Assembly (NCBI RefSeq): GCF_900095305.1
Contig: NZ_FMDO01000062.1
Coordinates: forward strand, 22,447 to 86,446
Direction: 5' to 3'
DNA: 64,000 nucleotides
Source of the DNA: Proteiniborus sp. DW1
GTDB taxonomy: Bacteria > Bacillota > Clostridia > Tissierellales > Proteiniboraceae
Shown: one piece after another, positions 33,080 through 43,441 of the stretch
Numbering within the stretch: position 1 is the stretch's first letter
How the letters are laid out: every line of letters begins with the position of its first letter
The notes under the pieces: generated by a model
Told to the model about the DNA's origin: nothing
Databases searched by the model: none
The model's input: only the letters and a program-made list of their open reading frames with translations
Translations under genes and position numbers: made by a program

Positions 33080-34870
33080 TTATCTTTTGATTATTGCATT
33101 TATTGGACAAGCTGCTTGACATGCTCCACATTTAATACATTTTTCAGAATCAATTATGTGTAGTTCTTTCACCTTTCCTGAAATACATGAAACTGGGCAA
33201 TTTCTAGCACATTTTGTACAACCAATACACTTATCTGTAATATAGTATTGTAATAGTGATTGACATGCACCAGCAGGACATTTTTTATCATGTACGTGAG
33301 CTTCATACTCATGTCTGAAATATTGAAGCGTCGATAATACAGGATTCGGAGCTGTCTGACCTAGTCCACAAAGTGAAGCTGACTTTATAGTTTCAGCTAA
33401 GTTTTCAAGCTTATCTATATCTTCTGGTTCTCCTTCTCCGCTTGTTATTTTTTCTAATAACTCAAGCATTCTCTTTGTACCTTCTCTACATGGAGTACAC
33501 TTACCACATGACTCTTCTACTGTAAAGTCAAGGAAAAATCTTGCTATATCAACCATACATGTATCTTCATCCATAACTATCATTCCACCAGAACCCATCA
33601 TAGAGCCTAGTGCAACAAGCGTTTCATATTCTATAGGGGTATCTAAATGTTCTGCTGTAAGACATCCACCTGATGGTCCACCAGTTTGAACTGCCTTAAA
33701 TGCTTTACCATTTGGTATTCCACCACCTATATCATAAATAACTTCTCTCAAGGTTGTCCCCATAGGTATCTCAACTAATCCTGTGTTGTTTATTTTTCCT
33801 CCTAATGCAAATACTTTAGTTCCTGGAGACTTTTCTGTACCTACTGCTTTAAACCATTCTGGTCCATTTAATATGATTTTAGGAATGTTCGCAAAGGTTT
33901 CAACGTTATTTATTAGTGTAGGCTTTTGCCATAATCCTTTATTGGCTGGGAATGGTGGTTTATTTCTAGGCATTCCTCTTTCACCTTCAATAGATGCAAT
34001 AAGAGCTGTCTCCTCACCACATACGAAGGCACCAGCACCAAGTCTGATTTCCATGTCAAAGCTAAAATCTGTGCCAAAAATATTTTTTCCAAGTAATCCA
34101 TGCTCCCTAGCTTGGTCTATTGCAATCTGTAATCTCTTAACAGCTATTGGATATTCTGCTCTTATATACACATATCCTTGGTTTGAGCCAATAGCATAAC
34201 CAGCAATAGTCATAGCTTCTACAAGAGCATGAGGGTCTCCCTCTAGAATACTTCTATCCATAAATGCACCTGGATCTCCCTCGTCAGCATTACATACAAC
34301 ATATTTTTGATCTCCTTTCGCATCAGCAGCAAACTGCCACTTTAATCCTGTAGGAAATCCTGCTCCTCCCCTACCGCGTAAACCTGAAGCCTTAATAGTA
34401 TCTATAACTTGCCCAGGTGTCATTTCAGTTATTGCTTTTCCTAAAGCCTCGTATCCATTATAGGCAATATATTCTGTAATATCTTCAGGATTAATAACAC
34501 CACAGTGACTTAATGCAATTCTCTTTTGCTTACTATAAAAGTCTACTTGATTAATAGATTTGATTACGTTTTCCTCTACTGCATCTTTATATAATAACCT
34601 TTTAACTATTCTTCCTTTATATAGGTGTTCTTCCACTATTTCATCTACATCTTCAATTTTTATATGGCTATAAAAAGCCCCTTCTGGATAAACTATTACT
34701 ATAGGTCCTGCTTCACAAAGTCCAAAGCATCCAGTTCTAACAACTTTTATTTCATTATCAAGTCCTCTTGCCTTTAACACTTCATTGAATTTCTCTTCTA
34801 TTTTATCTGACCTTGAAGAAGTACAACCTGTACCTCCACATATCAAGACATGCGATCTGAACATTTCCAT
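33080..34870 (-). CDS. NuoF-like NADH/FMN flavoprotein subunit (HydB/HylB type)
   Basis: A 596-residue subunit with an N-terminal 2Fe-2S thioredoxin-like domain (CGGTGCTSS...CFGLCEAGP), a central FMN- and NAD-binding region (RGRGGAGFPTGLKW; NADEGDPGAFMDRSILEGDPH; GAGAYVCGEETALI-like GAGAFVCGEETALIASIEG), the SCGKCTPCREG 4Fe-4S site and two C-terminal ferredoxin clusters (CIGCTKCARNCPV; CIKCGACQAACP). This is the layout of flavin-bifurcating HydB/HndC proteins. ATG 34870 has a G-run ribosome site. It would couple formate oxidation to NAD and ferredoxin reduction. Confidence 0.94.
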   Translation of the reverse strand: MEMFRSHVLICGGTGCTSSRSDKIEEKFNEVLKARGLDNEIKVVRTGCFGLCEAGPIVIVYPEGAFYSHIKIEDVDEIVEEHLYKGRIVKRLLYKDAVEENVIKSINQVDFYSKQKRIALSHCGVINPEDITEYIAYNGYEALGKAITEMTPGQVIDTIKASGLRGRGGAGFPTGLKWQFAADAKGDQKYVVCNADEGDPGAFMDRSILEGDPHALVEAMTIAGYAIGSNQGYVYIRAEYPIAVKRLQIAIDQAREHGLLGKNIFGTDFSFDMEIRLGAGAFVCGEETALIASIEGERGMPRNKPPFPANKGLWQKPTLINNVETFANIPKIILNGPEWFKAVGTEKSPGTKVFALGGKINNTGLVEIPMGTTLREVIYDIGGGIPNGKAFKAVQTGGPSGGCLTAEHLDTPIEYETLVALGSMMGSGGMIVMDEDTCMVDIARFFLDFTVEESCGKCTPCREGTKRMLELLEKITSGEGEPEDIDKLENLAETIKSASLCGLGQTAPNPVLSTLQYFRHEYEAHVHDKKCPAGACQSLLQYYITDKCIGCTKCARNCPVSCISGKVKELHIIDSEKCIKCGACQAACPINAIIKR

Positions 34871-35081
34871 TATTTTCCCCCCTGCTTTGTTTGATTCAAA
34901 TATTTTAAAGTTCATAACATATTGCCTAACAAAAGATGCTAACTATTTTAATGAATAAAATTCATTTTGCTTGTTTTTTAGATTATCATAGTCTATGTAT
35001 ATAGAATAGATAGTCTAAAATACTATACTAGTTCTAATTTGGATTTTGTTATTTATGATTATTAATTATTGCTTATACTTC

Positions 35082-35453
35082 TTAAATATTTTCTTGTGCT
35101 CCAATAGTATATTCTTTTACAATTCTATTATTTACAATATGCTCTGCAATAACTTTTCTTGCTTTCTCAGGATCCATATTTACGTAGGTAACCTTTTCCT
35201 CACCATTTCTATATACTTCAACTATGGGTTCAAGTCTACAAACGCCTATACAACCTGTTTGTGTAATAGTTACATCTTTTAGCTTTCTCTTGTTAACCTC
35301 TTCAACAAGTGCCATAAGTACAGGTCTTGCTCCTGCTGAAATACCACATGTTGCCATTCCTACTACTATTCTAGTACTTGATTCTTCATTTCTTAAGTCA
35401 ATCTTTTCTAAAGCTTCTTCTCTGATTTTTTTCAATTCTTCTAAAGATTTCAT
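35082..35453 (-). CDS. Thioredoxin-like 2Fe-2S ferredoxin subunit (HndB-like)
   Basis: A 123-residue protein with cysteines in VGMATCGISAGA and QTGCIGVCRLEP, the CX4C...CX3C pattern of thioredoxin-fold 2Fe-2S proteins like HndB. It lies between the NuoE-like and NuoF-like genes with gaps of about 150 and 210 bases. It likely adds an extra electron-entry cluster to the complex. The gaps are wider than in the rest of the operon but show no terminator with a U-run. Confidence 0.9.
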   Translation of the reverse strand: MKSLEELKKIREEALEKIDLRNEESSTRIVVGMATCGISAGARPVLMALVEEVNKRKLKDVTITQTGCIGVCRLEPIVEVYRNGEEKVTYVNMDPEKARKVIAEHIVNNRIVKEYTIGAQENI

Positions 35454-35604
35454 AAATACACCCCCAAAGCTTTTATCAAAATTATAACTTAACTAATTTA
35501 ACTATTGAATTAATTTTGTGATACTATATTTTACTCTACTATTTTTTATAATTTTCTAGTCATAAATACACATAGTAAGATGATTTAGTTTGAGTACTAG
35601 ATAC

Positions 35605-36093
35605 TTATTTTAAGTATTTCTCAAGAATCCCCTCTACCTCTTCTGCCTTCAATCTTCCATATACATCCTCATTTATTGTAATTACTGGCGCTAATCCACA
35701 TGCTCCTATACATCTAGTTGCTTGTAGTGAGAATTTTCTATCTGGTGTTGTTCCTCCTACCTGAACATTAAGCTTTTCTTTTATCTTGTCAAGTATTGCT
35801 TGTGAGCCTTTTACATAACAAGCTGTACCTAAACATACTCCAATTTGATATTGACCTTTTGGTATTAATGTGAATTGTGAATAGAATGTTACTACACCGT
35901 ATATCTCTGCAAGCGGTACATTTAGACCTTCAGAAATTATGGTTTGAACTTCAATTGGCAAATACCCAAATAAATCCTGTGCCTCATGAAGTACAGGCAT
36001 TACTGCTCCCTTGGTATCCTTATGCTTTTCAATTATTTTTTGCAGTTCTTTTATTTTTTCTTCGTTTTGTTTCCAATCAAACTTAAAATCCAT
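35605..36093 (-). CDS. NuoE-like 2Fe-2S subunit (HydC/HylC type)
   Basis: A 162-residue NuoE-family protein. The helical N-terminus (VMPVLHEAQDLFGYLPIEVQ) and the cluster cysteines in GVCLGTACYVKG and TRCIGACGLAPV are typical. It is the first gene of the formate dehydrogenase operon, with a GGGGG ribosome site. It would complete the NuoE-NuoF diaphorase module feeding NAD. Confidence 0.94.
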   Translation of the reverse strand: MDFKFDWKQNEEKIKELQKIIEKHKDTKGAVMPVLHEAQDLFGYLPIEVQTIISEGLNVPLAEIYGVVTFYSQFTLIPKGQYQIGVCLGTACYVKGSQAILDKIKEKLNVQVGGTTPDRKFSLQATRCIGACGLAPVITINEDVYGRLKAEEVEGILEKYLK

Positions 36094-36564
36094 TTAATAA
36101 AACCCCCTTTTAAATTTTTTAAAAACAAAATCCCACTTTAATTTTTGTGTAAGTTTAAGTTAGCAAAAATATACAGTTGTATTCAAAATGTCCATGAAAG
36201 CAGCTAAGATTAGACAGGTTTAGGTAGGTTAAAATGATTTTTACTTCAGCTGAAAGCTTAACTTTTTATGACTAGCACATTGCAGTAGTTATTTATCATG
36301 AGTTTATTTAAATCTTTTGTTTTGATACCATTAGATATTAGTTTCACTTGTATTTTTTAGAAGGAAACCGCAGTACAAACCTTAATTTATAGACCTTGGT
36401 AACCTTCAAAAATACAAAGATATTATACATTAGTATCTAGTAGCTGTCAATCTCTCAGCCCTTCTATGCAAGTAATTTTAATCATTTTAGTATTTGTTAA
36501 GAAATATCAATAAAATGGAGGTTCTTAGAGGAAGCAATATTATCCTAATGCCTCTCTTTTAAAT
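36094..36564. promoter_or_regulatory. Upstream region of the formate dehydrogenase operon
   Basis: 471 bases with no credible gene. It must contain the promoter of the NuoE-to-fdhD operon and the 3' end of the phzF-like transcript. I tested all GC-N10-CC patterns by eye for a minus-strand sigma-54 site and found none. GGTTTAGGTAGGTTAAAAT at 36224-36242 loosely resembles part of the intergenic repeat family. Otherwise I see nothing specific. Confidence 0.35.
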
Positions 36565-37461
36565 TTAATATTTAATAACACCTTCCATTACTATTACAGC
36601 CTGACCACCTACTTTAACAATGTCATGATTTTCTGATTCATAAATTTCACATTGTATCTTACTTGGTCTGTTCATATATTGCCCTTGATTTACAGTTAAT
36701 GAGTTTGTCCTTAGCATGTTGTTTCGTTTCATATAGTATATTAATGCTCCATTGGCTGTTCCTGTAGCAGCCTCCTCATATATACCAAGTGAAGGTGCAA
36801 AGTTCCTACAATGAACCTCATTCTCTTTTGAGTTATCTAAAGTGAAAACATGCATTCCTATTGATTTTTTACTAATACAGTAATTGTCCATCTTTTCAAA
36901 ATCTATTTTTAATGATTCTAATGCCTCCATATCCTTAACAGGAACAATGATATCCTTTAATCCTGTACTTATTATTTCTGGTTTCAAATCATAGCCTCTT
37001 ATTCCAATTTGCTCTTTATAGATACCTAGTATATTTGATATTTTTTCTATTTCATCGACCTGACCAAAAACTTCAGGACTACCTTGATGCATTAAAACCT
37101 TAATAATTTCATCATTTTCAAAATATAACTCTACTGGAAGTAGACCGGATTTTGTTTTCTGTGTAATAAGAGCTTTGCTTCTATCTTCATTTCTAATGTA
37201 TCCTTTTGTACCTAGAACATAAAAAGTAGCTATAGTAGCATGTCCACATAGAGCCACCTCACATTTAGGCGTAAAGAATCTAACCTCAAACAAGTTATTA
37301 TCTAACTTTTTTACAAATGCTGTTTCTGAAAGATTCATTTCACTTGCAATTTTTTGCATATCTTGCTCAGATAGATTTTTCGCATCTGGAACTACACCAG
37401 CAGGATTACCTCCAAAAGGCCTATCTGTAAAGGCATCTACTTGATAAATTATAACCTCCAT
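36565..37461 (-). CDS. PhzF-family isomerase/epimerase
   Basis: A 298-residue PhzF-fold protein with YQVDAFTDRPFGGNPAGVV, the catalytic Glu46 in NLSETAFV, and VALCGHATIATFYVLG plus EEAATGTANGALIYYM. The family has two-fold pseudosymmetry and includes PhzF and many enzymes of unknown substrate. No phenazine genes are nearby, so its function is unknown. It is monocistronic, just origin-distal to the parS sites. AGGAGG precedes the ATG. Confidence 0.9.
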   Translation of the reverse strand: MEVIIYQVDAFTDRPFGGNPAGVVPDAKNLSEQDMQKIASEMNLSETAFVKKLDNNLFEVRFFTPKCEVALCGHATIATFYVLGTKGYIRNEDRSKALITQKTKSGLLPVELYFENDEIIKVLMHQGSPEVFGQVDEIEKISNILGIYKEQIGIRGYDLKPEIISTGLKDIIVPVKDMEALESLKIDFEKMDNYCISKKSIGMHVFTLDNSKENEVHCRNFAPSLGIYEEAATGTANGALIYYMKRNNMLRTNSLTVNQGQYMNRPSKIQCEIYESENHDIVKVGGQAVIVMEGVIKY

Positions 37462-37622
37462 CTATGTTTTCCTCCTAAAATGAAGTTTCACTTCGTACTA
37501 TTTAATAATTATATCAGAAATATGTTAGTTTACATATGGAATTAATTGTCGATGGTTTTACAAAAAGAAAAGGATTTAGATAAACTAATCCCTATGAATA
37601 TATTCATTTAGTGGGATATTTA

Positions 37623-37638
37623 TGTTTCACGTGAAACA
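37623..37638. other. parS site 1
   Basis: TGTTTCACGTGAAACA is a perfect 16-bp palindrome identical to the Spo0J/ParB parS consensus. It lies about 175 bases beyond the parB stop codon and 10 kb from oriC. Confidence 0.95.
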
Positions 37639-37740
37639 ATTTTACGAAAGCAAATAAGACCGCATGCTAAACACATGCTATATTTTTAATGATTTAACTA
37701 ATTGATATCTTTTTTTGCAAGCCACATATTTTATGATGCC

Positions 37741-37786
37741 TAATATTTAATAAAATGTTTCACGTGAAACATTTTATTAAATATTA
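37741..37786. other. parS site 2 at the centre of a 46-bp perfect palindrome
   Basis: The core TGTTTCACGTGAAACA (37756-37771) is extended by 15 matching bases on each side, giving two exactly complementary 23-base arms. It is 27 bases past the parB stop codon, so as RNA it would be a strong hairpin and could also end the parAB transcript. Confidence 0.92.
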
Positions 37787-37812
37787 AGATAGATTTAAAG
37801 CAGAATGAAATT

Positions 37813-38694
37813 TTAAGAAAGCAACTCTAATATTCTTTCTAAATCATCATCACTATAGTATTCGATTTCTATTTTCCCCTTTTTGCTTCCCTTTGAAACC
37901 ACAACCTTAGTTCCAAAAAATTTTCTTAATGATTCTTCTATTCCTAATATAATAGGGTCCTTTTCAGAAGATTTTTTGCTTTTTTTACTAGGCTTGCTTT
38001 TGTCCTTATCTTCTAAGTAATTCTTTACTAGTCTTTCTGTTTCTCTAACACTTAAGTTGTTGTCTACAATAGTCTTGCATAATTTTTTTCTAGACTCTCC
38101 ATCCTCTATTGTTAATAATGCTCTACCATGTCCACTTGTAATAGTCCCTTTAGAAATCAGTTCAAGTATTTCTTTCTCTAAATTTAAAAGCCTCATCACA
38201 TTAGATATATACGGTCTGCTCTTCCCTACAGCTTGTGATATTTCCTCTTGCGTTAGCTTGTATTTTCCCGAAAGGTTTTTATAGGCTAAGGCTTCTTCTA
38301 TTGGATTCAAATCTTCTCTTTGAAGGTTCTCAATTAATGCAATCTGTGAAACTTCTATTTGACTTAATTCTTTAACTATGGCTGGAATTTCCTTCAACCC
38401 TGCTTTTTGAGCAGCTCTCCACCTTCTTTCGCCAGCTACTATTTCATAACCCTTATCTTGCTTTCTAACAATAATAGGTTGAATAATGCCGTGTTTGCTA
38501 ATTGATGCAACTAGCTCGTCCAAGGTTTCATTATTAAAATCTCTTCTTGGTTGCTCAATATTTGGTGCAATTTGAGAAATATCAATAAATATTATTTTTT
38601 CATCATTGCTTTCAGCATCTGTAATTTCTTTTAAAGGTTCATCTGGTATCAATGCAGAGAGACCTTTACCCAGTCCCCTCTTCTTAACAGACAT
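37813..38694 (-). CDS. parB: Chromosome-partitioning protein ParB (Spo0J)
   Basis: A 293-residue ParB. It starts MSVKKRGLGKGLSALIP, then has the CTP/arginine-rich patch IVAGERRWRAAQKAGL and ENLQREDLNPIEEALAY, and the HTH region LTQEEISQAVGKSRPYISNVMRLL. It binds the nearby parS sites, slides as a CTP-dependent clamp and recruits SMC. ATG 38694 has GAGGAG seven bases before it. It follows parA by four bases. Confidence 0.96.
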   Translation of the reverse strand: MSVKKRGLGKGLSALIPDEPLKEITDAESNDEKIIFIDISQIAPNIEQPRRDFNNETLDELVASISKHGIIQPIIVRKQDKGYEIVAGERRWRAAQKAGLKEIPAIVKELSQIEVSQIALIENLQREDLNPIEEALAYKNLSGKYKLTQEEISQAVGKSRPYISNVMRLLNLEKEILELISKGTITSGHGRALLTIEDGESRKKLCKTIVDNNLSVRETERLVKNYLEDKDKSKPSKKSKKSSEKDPIILGIEESLRKFFGTKVVVSKGSKKGKIEIEYYSDDDLERILELLS

Positions 38695-38698
38695 TTTA

Positions 38699-39466
38699 TC
38701 ACTCCTCAATATAATCTAAAAACTCATTTGCTAATTCTACATAGGCTTCTGCTCCTTTTGATTTAGGATCATACTCTATAATTGATAGACCATGGCTAGG
38801 TGCTTCAGCAAGTCTTACGTTTCTAGGAATAATAGAAGTGTAAACCTTCCCCTTAAAATACTTCTTCACTTCATCAACAACTTGTATGGATAGATTTGTC
38901 CTACCATCAAACATACTCAATACAACGCCTTCAATTTCTAAGCTAGGATTCAAACTAGATTTAACTAGCTTAATTGTGTTCATAAGCTGGCTAACACCTT
39001 CAAGTGCATAATACTCACATTGTATTGGTATAATGACACTATCAGAGGCTACAAGGGCATTAATTGTTAATAATCCTAAGGATGGAGGACAATCAATAAA
39101 AATAAAGTCATAGTTATCTTTTATAAACTCAATAGCACTTCTAAGAGTAAGCTCTCTATTTTTATTCTCAGTAAGCTCTATTTCAGCTCCAGCTAAATCA
39201 GTATTTGAAGGAACTATATTAAGGTTATCTATATTCGTAGGAATAATAGCATCCTTGATATCTGCATCATTAATTAGTACATCATAAATAGATAAGTTAA
39301 TACTCCCTTTATCTACACCAAAACCACTTGTTGTATTGCCTTGAGGATCAATATCTATTACTAAAATTTTTTTTCCTAAGTTTGCTAGGCACGCACTAAG
39401 ATTTACATTTGTAGTAGTTTTCCCAACGCCTCCTTTTTGATTGAAAATTGCAATAGTCTTTCCCAT
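38699..39466 (-). CDS. parA: Chromosome-partitioning ATPase ParA (Soj)
   Basis: A 255-residue Walker-type ATPase without an N-terminal DNA-binding domain, the chromosomal Soj form. The deviant Walker A is KGGVGKTT at residues 11-18 and FIFIDCPPSLGLLTINAL holds Walker B. In Bacillus, Soj also controls DnaA; the close oriC suggests the same. It is translated just ahead of parB. Confidence 0.96.
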   Translation of the reverse strand: MGKTIAIFNQKGGVGKTTTNVNLSACLANLGKKILVIDIDPQGNTTSGFGVDKGSINLSIYDVLINDADIKDAIIPTNIDNLNIVPSNTDLAGAEIELTENKNRELTLRSAIEFIKDNYDFIFIDCPPSLGLLTINALVASDSVIIPIQCEYYALEGVSQLMNTIKLVKSSLNPSLEIEGVVLSMFDGRTNLSIQVVDEVKKYFKGKVYTSIIPRNVRLAEAPSHGLSIIEYDPKSKGAEAYVELANEFLDYIEE

Positions 39467-39846
39467 ATCCTACACCTCGCTCTAAAGAAAACTAGTATGT
39501 TTAAAAGAAATAAATCCTATATTAACTAAACTAACATCTTACTTCTAGATATAATCCTCAAAATATATTATTTATTACATTTAAATATAATATTTTATCT
39601 TATATTAACTTATATTTCGTCAACTAAAAAAATAATCCTTCTATTATAATAGTATTATATCTAAAAACTAAATTATATTAAACACAAAAGCAAGTAAAAG
39701 ATGTTTCTATTAGAGCATTAGATACTAAGATAGCTTCTACTGGAATTAACTTAGGAAGCTCTTCATATTAAAATACAAAAGTATAATCCTATAGATAAAA
39801 AAACTTAGTATATCAAATTAATATACTAAGCTAAAGTAAGAATACA
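39467..39846. other. Gap between noc and parA
   Basis: 380 very AT-rich bases. They contain the noc terminator and one short open stretch (39690-39771, ending DTKIASTGINLGSSSY) that has no start, ribosome site or recognised relative and may be a decayed gene end. Nothing else is supported. Confidence 0.4.
39796..39830 (-). terminator. Intrinsic terminator of noc
   Basis: On the minus strand CTTAGTATAT pairs with ATATACTAAG around a seven-base loop, followed by TTTTTTTATC. It is 17 bases past the noc stop codon. Confidence 0.92.
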
Positions 39847-40653
39847 TCATGCATTTTTTGTCTTTGGTATTTTTACAGTAACCTCTATAAAATCCCCCAA
39901 ATCCTTTTGCTCATATTTTGCATCTACTCCACTTTCTTTAATAGCAGTAAAAGCATTCCTTAATGTATTTAAATAAATCTTAAAGTTAATCATTCCTTTA
40001 ATATTCTGCTTATGTTCTGGTTCCTTTTCCTTTGCTAAATCCTCAAGTACACTTTTAATTAAACTTTCCGTTTTCTTAACTGTTAAGTCTCTTTTAATAA
40101 CCTTATCTAAGACACTTAGTTGCATTTCCTCATCAGGAAGCTTTAATAAGGCTCTAGCATGTCTTTCAGTTAGTCCATTCTCGATTATTGCCTTTTTTAT
40201 TTCATCAGATAACCTTAATATTCTAAGTTTATTAGCTATTGTGGACTGATTCTTTCCAACCTTTTCAGCTAATTCCTGCTGAGTAAATCCATGATCATTT
40301 ATTAGGCTATTGTAGCCCTCAGCTTCTTCAAGAAAATTCAAATCCTCTCTTTGTAGATTCTCAATTAGAGCAATAACAGCTGAATCCTTGTCCACAAATT
40401 TTACAACAATGGCTGGTATAGTATCAAGTTCAGCCATTTCAGCAGCTCTAAGTCTCCTCTCTCCTGCAACTAGCTCATAACTTTCTTCACCTATTTTCCT
40501 AACGCTAATAGGTTGAATAACTCCATAAGCTTTAATTGACTGGCTCAATTCCTCTAGAGCTCTTTTGCTAAAATTTTTTCTCGGTTGGTAGGGGTTAGGT
40601 TTAATAGCTTTTATCGGAATGTAGTTAATTTCATTTTCTAAGTTATTCATCAT
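39847..40653 (-). CDS. noc: Nucleoid occlusion protein Noc (ParB paralogue)
   Basis: A 268-residue ParB-like protein with VAGERRLRAAEMAELDTIPA, ENLQREDLNFLEEAEGYN and the HTH region FTQQELAEKVGKNQSTIANKLRIL. Its place between rsmG and parA is the standard noc position in Firmicutes. Noc binds dispersed sites and blocks division over the nucleoid. The expected N-terminal membrane-targeting helix is not obvious; the start MMNNLENEINYIPI is acidic. One consensus binding site is present at 21.2 kb. Confidence 0.92.
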   Translation of the reverse strand: MMNNLENEINYIPIKAIKPNPYQPRKNFSKRALEELSQSIKAYGVIQPISVRKIGEESYELVAGERRLRAAEMAELDTIPAIVVKFVDKDSAVIALIENLQREDLNFLEEAEGYNSLINDHGFTQQELAEKVGKNQSTIANKLRILRLSDEIKKAIIENGLTERHARALLKLPDEEMQLSVLDKVIKRDLTVKKTESLIKSVLEDLAKEKEPEHKQNIKGMINFKIYLNTLRNAFTAIKESGVDAKYEQKDLGDFIEVTVKIPKTKNA

Positions 40654-40779
40654 ATCATCCCTCTCATGTAAGGTAAATCTACATTATGTATTCTATTTCT
40701 ATATAAAAAGGTTCTTTCCTTCTATAAAAAATGGAATTTACAGATTTTCGTTTTACATAATCACCTATTTTTTTATGAA

Positions 40780-41496
40780 TTATAACGGATTCTTCTTAAT
40801 TTTACCAGACTGTCTGGGATATTTTGTCGGAGTATGACCTATTTTCTTAATGATTAACAAGCTATGAACTATATCACTCTGAGGAATTCTTATATCTATT
40901 TTATTTTCAAGTTCCCCTCCAAGTATCTTAATAGCATTTTCTGCTTCTTTTATTTCTTCACTAGAGTCTGAGCCTTTCATGGCAATAAAATATCCATTTG
41001 GTTTCACAAAGGGCAGACAATACTCTGCTAATATATTTAAAGAAGCTACTGCCCTAGATACTGCAATATCAAACTTTTCTCTATAGTCCTTATTATTTCC
41101 TAAGTCTTCTGCTCTTTCATGCATAGTTCTAATATTCTCAAGTCCTAACTCCTTTATGACTTCATCTAAGAACTTTAACCTTTTATTTAAGCTATCTAAT
41201 AGAACCACTTCTAGACTATCTTCAACTATTTTAATAGGTACTCCAGGAAAACCTCCTCCTGTCCCTATATCAATAACTCTTTTTCCTTTAGTAAGCTTAT
41301 CGGTTTTGAATATAGTTAGACTATCTAAAAAATGTTTTACATCTATCTCTTCATCATCTTTAATAGCTGTAATATTTATTTTTTCGTTCCATTCCTTTAA
41401 AAGAGCCTTATAAGTCCTGAATTTTTCTAGCTTATCATTTCCTATATCCAATTGAAGCTCAGATATCCCACGTACTAAGGTGTCTATGTTACTCAT
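40780..41496 (-). CDS. rsmG: 16S rRNA m7G527 methyltransferase RsmG
   Basis: A 238-residue GidB-family methyltransferase with the SAM-binding [31 protein letters not shown] and [18 protein letters not shown]. It methylates G527 of 16S rRNA. The ATG at 41496, after GGGGTGAAG, overlaps the end of mnmG by eight bases, which indicates translational coupling. Confidence 0.95.
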   Translation of the reverse strand: MSNIDTLVRGISELQLDIGNDKLEKFRTYKALLKEWNEKINITAIKDDEEIDVKHFLDSLTIFKTDKLTKGKRVIDIGTGGGFPGVPIKIVEDSLEVVLLDSLNKRLKFLDEVIKELGLENIRTMHERAEDLGNNKDYREKFDIAVSRAVASLNILAEYCLPFVKPNGYFIAMKGSDSSEEIKEAENAIKILGGELENKIDIRIPQSDIVHSLLIIKKIGHTPTKYPRQSGKIKKNPL

Positions 41497-43405
41497 TATC
41501 TTCACCCCTACTTGTCTTATTAAGTCTTCTCTGTTGCTCTAAATATATCAAAAGCACATTAATATCAGCTGGGTTAACACCTGCAATTCTAGATGCCTGA
41601 CCCACAGATTCTGGCTTCATTGAATTTAGCTTTTGCCTTGCCTCAAGTCTTAATCCCTTTATTTGACTATAATCAATGTCCTTTGATAGTTTTTTCCCTT
41701 CAAGTTTTTTAAATTGCTCTATTTGCCTCATCTGCTTTTCAATATAACCTTCATACTTAATCTCAGTCTCTACCTGTATTCTTATTTCTCTACTAAGTTC
41801 AGGTCTATCTGTATCTATTTGACTTAAAGAATCATAAGTAATTTCAGGTCTTTTAATAAGGTCATGAAGAGAGGTTGGCGTTTTTAATGGTGATGAGTTC
41901 AAACTCCCTAAAACCTCGTTTATTTCCTTAGTAGGAGTAACTACTTTTCCTTTAAGTCTCTCTATTTCCTTTTCCATTTGACTCATTTTATTTAACATCC
42001 TATTATATCTTTCCTCTGAAACAAGACCTATATCATATCCCTTTTTAGTTAATCTCAAATCAGCATTATCTTGCCTTAATGTAAGTCTGTATTCTGCTCT
42101 TGATGTCATCATTCTATAAGGCTCAAAAATTTCCTTAGTCACTATATCATCTATTAATACTCCTATATATGCTTCTGAACGATCTAAAATTAAAGGTTCT
42201 TTTTCATCAAGCTTAAGTACAGCATTAATTCCTGCCATTATCCCCTGAGCTGCAGCCTCTTCATAGCCAGATGTGCCATTGATTTGACCTGCAAAGAAAA
42301 GATTTTCTATTTCCTTATGTTCCAAGGATCTCTTCAACTGTGTAGCATCTATACAATCATATTCTATTGCATATGCAGTTCTCATGATTTTAGCATTCTC
42401 TAAACCAGGTATTGTTTTTAGCATCTCTATTTGAACCTCTTCAGGCAAAGTTGTAGACAGACCTTGAACGTACATTTCACAAGTATCTAAACCTTCAGGC
42501 TCTATAAAAATTTGATGCTTTGTCTTATCTGCAAATCTCATAACCTTATCTTCTATAGATGGACAATATCTAGGTCCCACACTTTCCATCTCCCCAGCAT
42601 ACATAGGAGATCTGTCTATATTGTCTCTAATTATTTTATGAGTTTCTTCAGTAGTATAAGTCAAATAACAAGGAACTTGATTGATTTCAAGTTTATCTGT
42701 CATAAATGAGAAGGGAATTAATTCATCATCTCCTGGCTGAATCTCCATTTTGCTAAAGTCTATAGTATCCCTATGTATTCTAGCTGGGGTACCAGTCTTA
42801 AATCTTCTCAGCTTAAATCCCAGTTCCTTTAAGCAGCTTGAAAGTCTATTTGCTGGGTAAAGTCCATAGGGACCACTTTCAAAATTAACTTCTCCAATAA
42901 AAATTCTTCCTCTTAAATAGGTTCCAGAGCAGACTATAATTACATCTGAATTATATACTGCACCAGTATTTGTTAATATTCCCTTTACCTTATTGTTTTC
43001 AACAAATATATCAAATACTTCTCCTTGTTTTAAATCTAAGTTTTCTTGCTTTTCTAATGTATATTTCATTATAGTCTGGTATTTTCTTTTGTCCGTTTGT
43101 CCTCTTAGAGAGTGAACAGCAGGTCCTTTAGAAGCATTGAGCATCTTCAGCTGTATTACTGATTTGTCAATAACCCTTCCCATTTCCCCACCTAAAGCAT
43201 CAACCTCTCTTACTAAATGTCCCTTGCCAGTTCCTCCTATATTAGGATTACATGCAAGTAATGCAATAGCATCAAGACTTAAAGTAAGAAGTAAAGTCTT
43301 TTTTCCAAGTCTTGCTGTAGCTAAAGCAGCTTCGCATCCTGCATGTCCAGCACCTATGACTATTACATCATATTTTCCTGCAAAATATTGATAATTGCTT
43401 TTCAT
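41489..43405 (-). CDS. mnmG: tRNA uridine-5-carboxymethylaminomethyl synthase subunit MnmG (GidA)
   Basis: A 638-residue FAD protein. [21 protein letters not shown] is the dinucleotide-binding start; [22 protein letters not shown] and the redox cysteines in [10 protein letters not shown] and [17 protein letters not shown] are typical. It works with MnmE on the wobble uridine of several tRNAs. Length and context (mnmE upstream, rsmG downstream) are canonical. Confidence 0.97.
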   Translation of the reverse strand: MKSNYQYFAGKYDVIVIGAGHAGCEAALATARLGKKTLLLTLSLDAIALLACNPNIGGTGKGHLVREVDALGGEMGRVIDKSVIQLKMLNASKGPAVHSLRGQTDKRKYQTIMKYTLEKQENLDLKQGEVFDIFVENNKVKGILTNTGAVYNSDVIIVCSGTYLRGRIFIGEVNFESGPYGLYPANRLSSCLKELGFKLRRFKTGTPARIHRDTIDFSKMEIQPGDDELIPFSFMTDKLEINQVPCYLTYTTEETHKIIRDNIDRSPMYAGEMESVGPRYCPSIEDKVMRFADKTKHQIFIEPEGLDTCEMYVQGLSTTLPEEVQIEMLKTIPGLENAKIMRTAYAIEYDCIDATQLKRSLEHKEIENLFFAGQINGTSGYEEAAAQGIMAGINAVLKLDEKEPLILDRSEAYIGVLIDDIVTKEIFEPYRMMTSRAEYRLTLRQDNADLRLTKKGYDIGLVSEERYNRMLNKMSQMEKEIERLKGKVVTPTKEINEVLGSLNSSPLKTPTSLHDLIKRPEITYDSLSQIDTDRPELSREIRIQVETEIKYEGYIEKQMRQIEQFKKLEGKKLSKDIDYSQIKGLRLEARQKLNSMKPESVGQASRIAGVNPADINVLLIYLEQQRRLNKTSRGEDNE

Positions 43406-43441
43406 TAAAAGGATTCCTCCTACTTTTGATTTGATTCTTAA

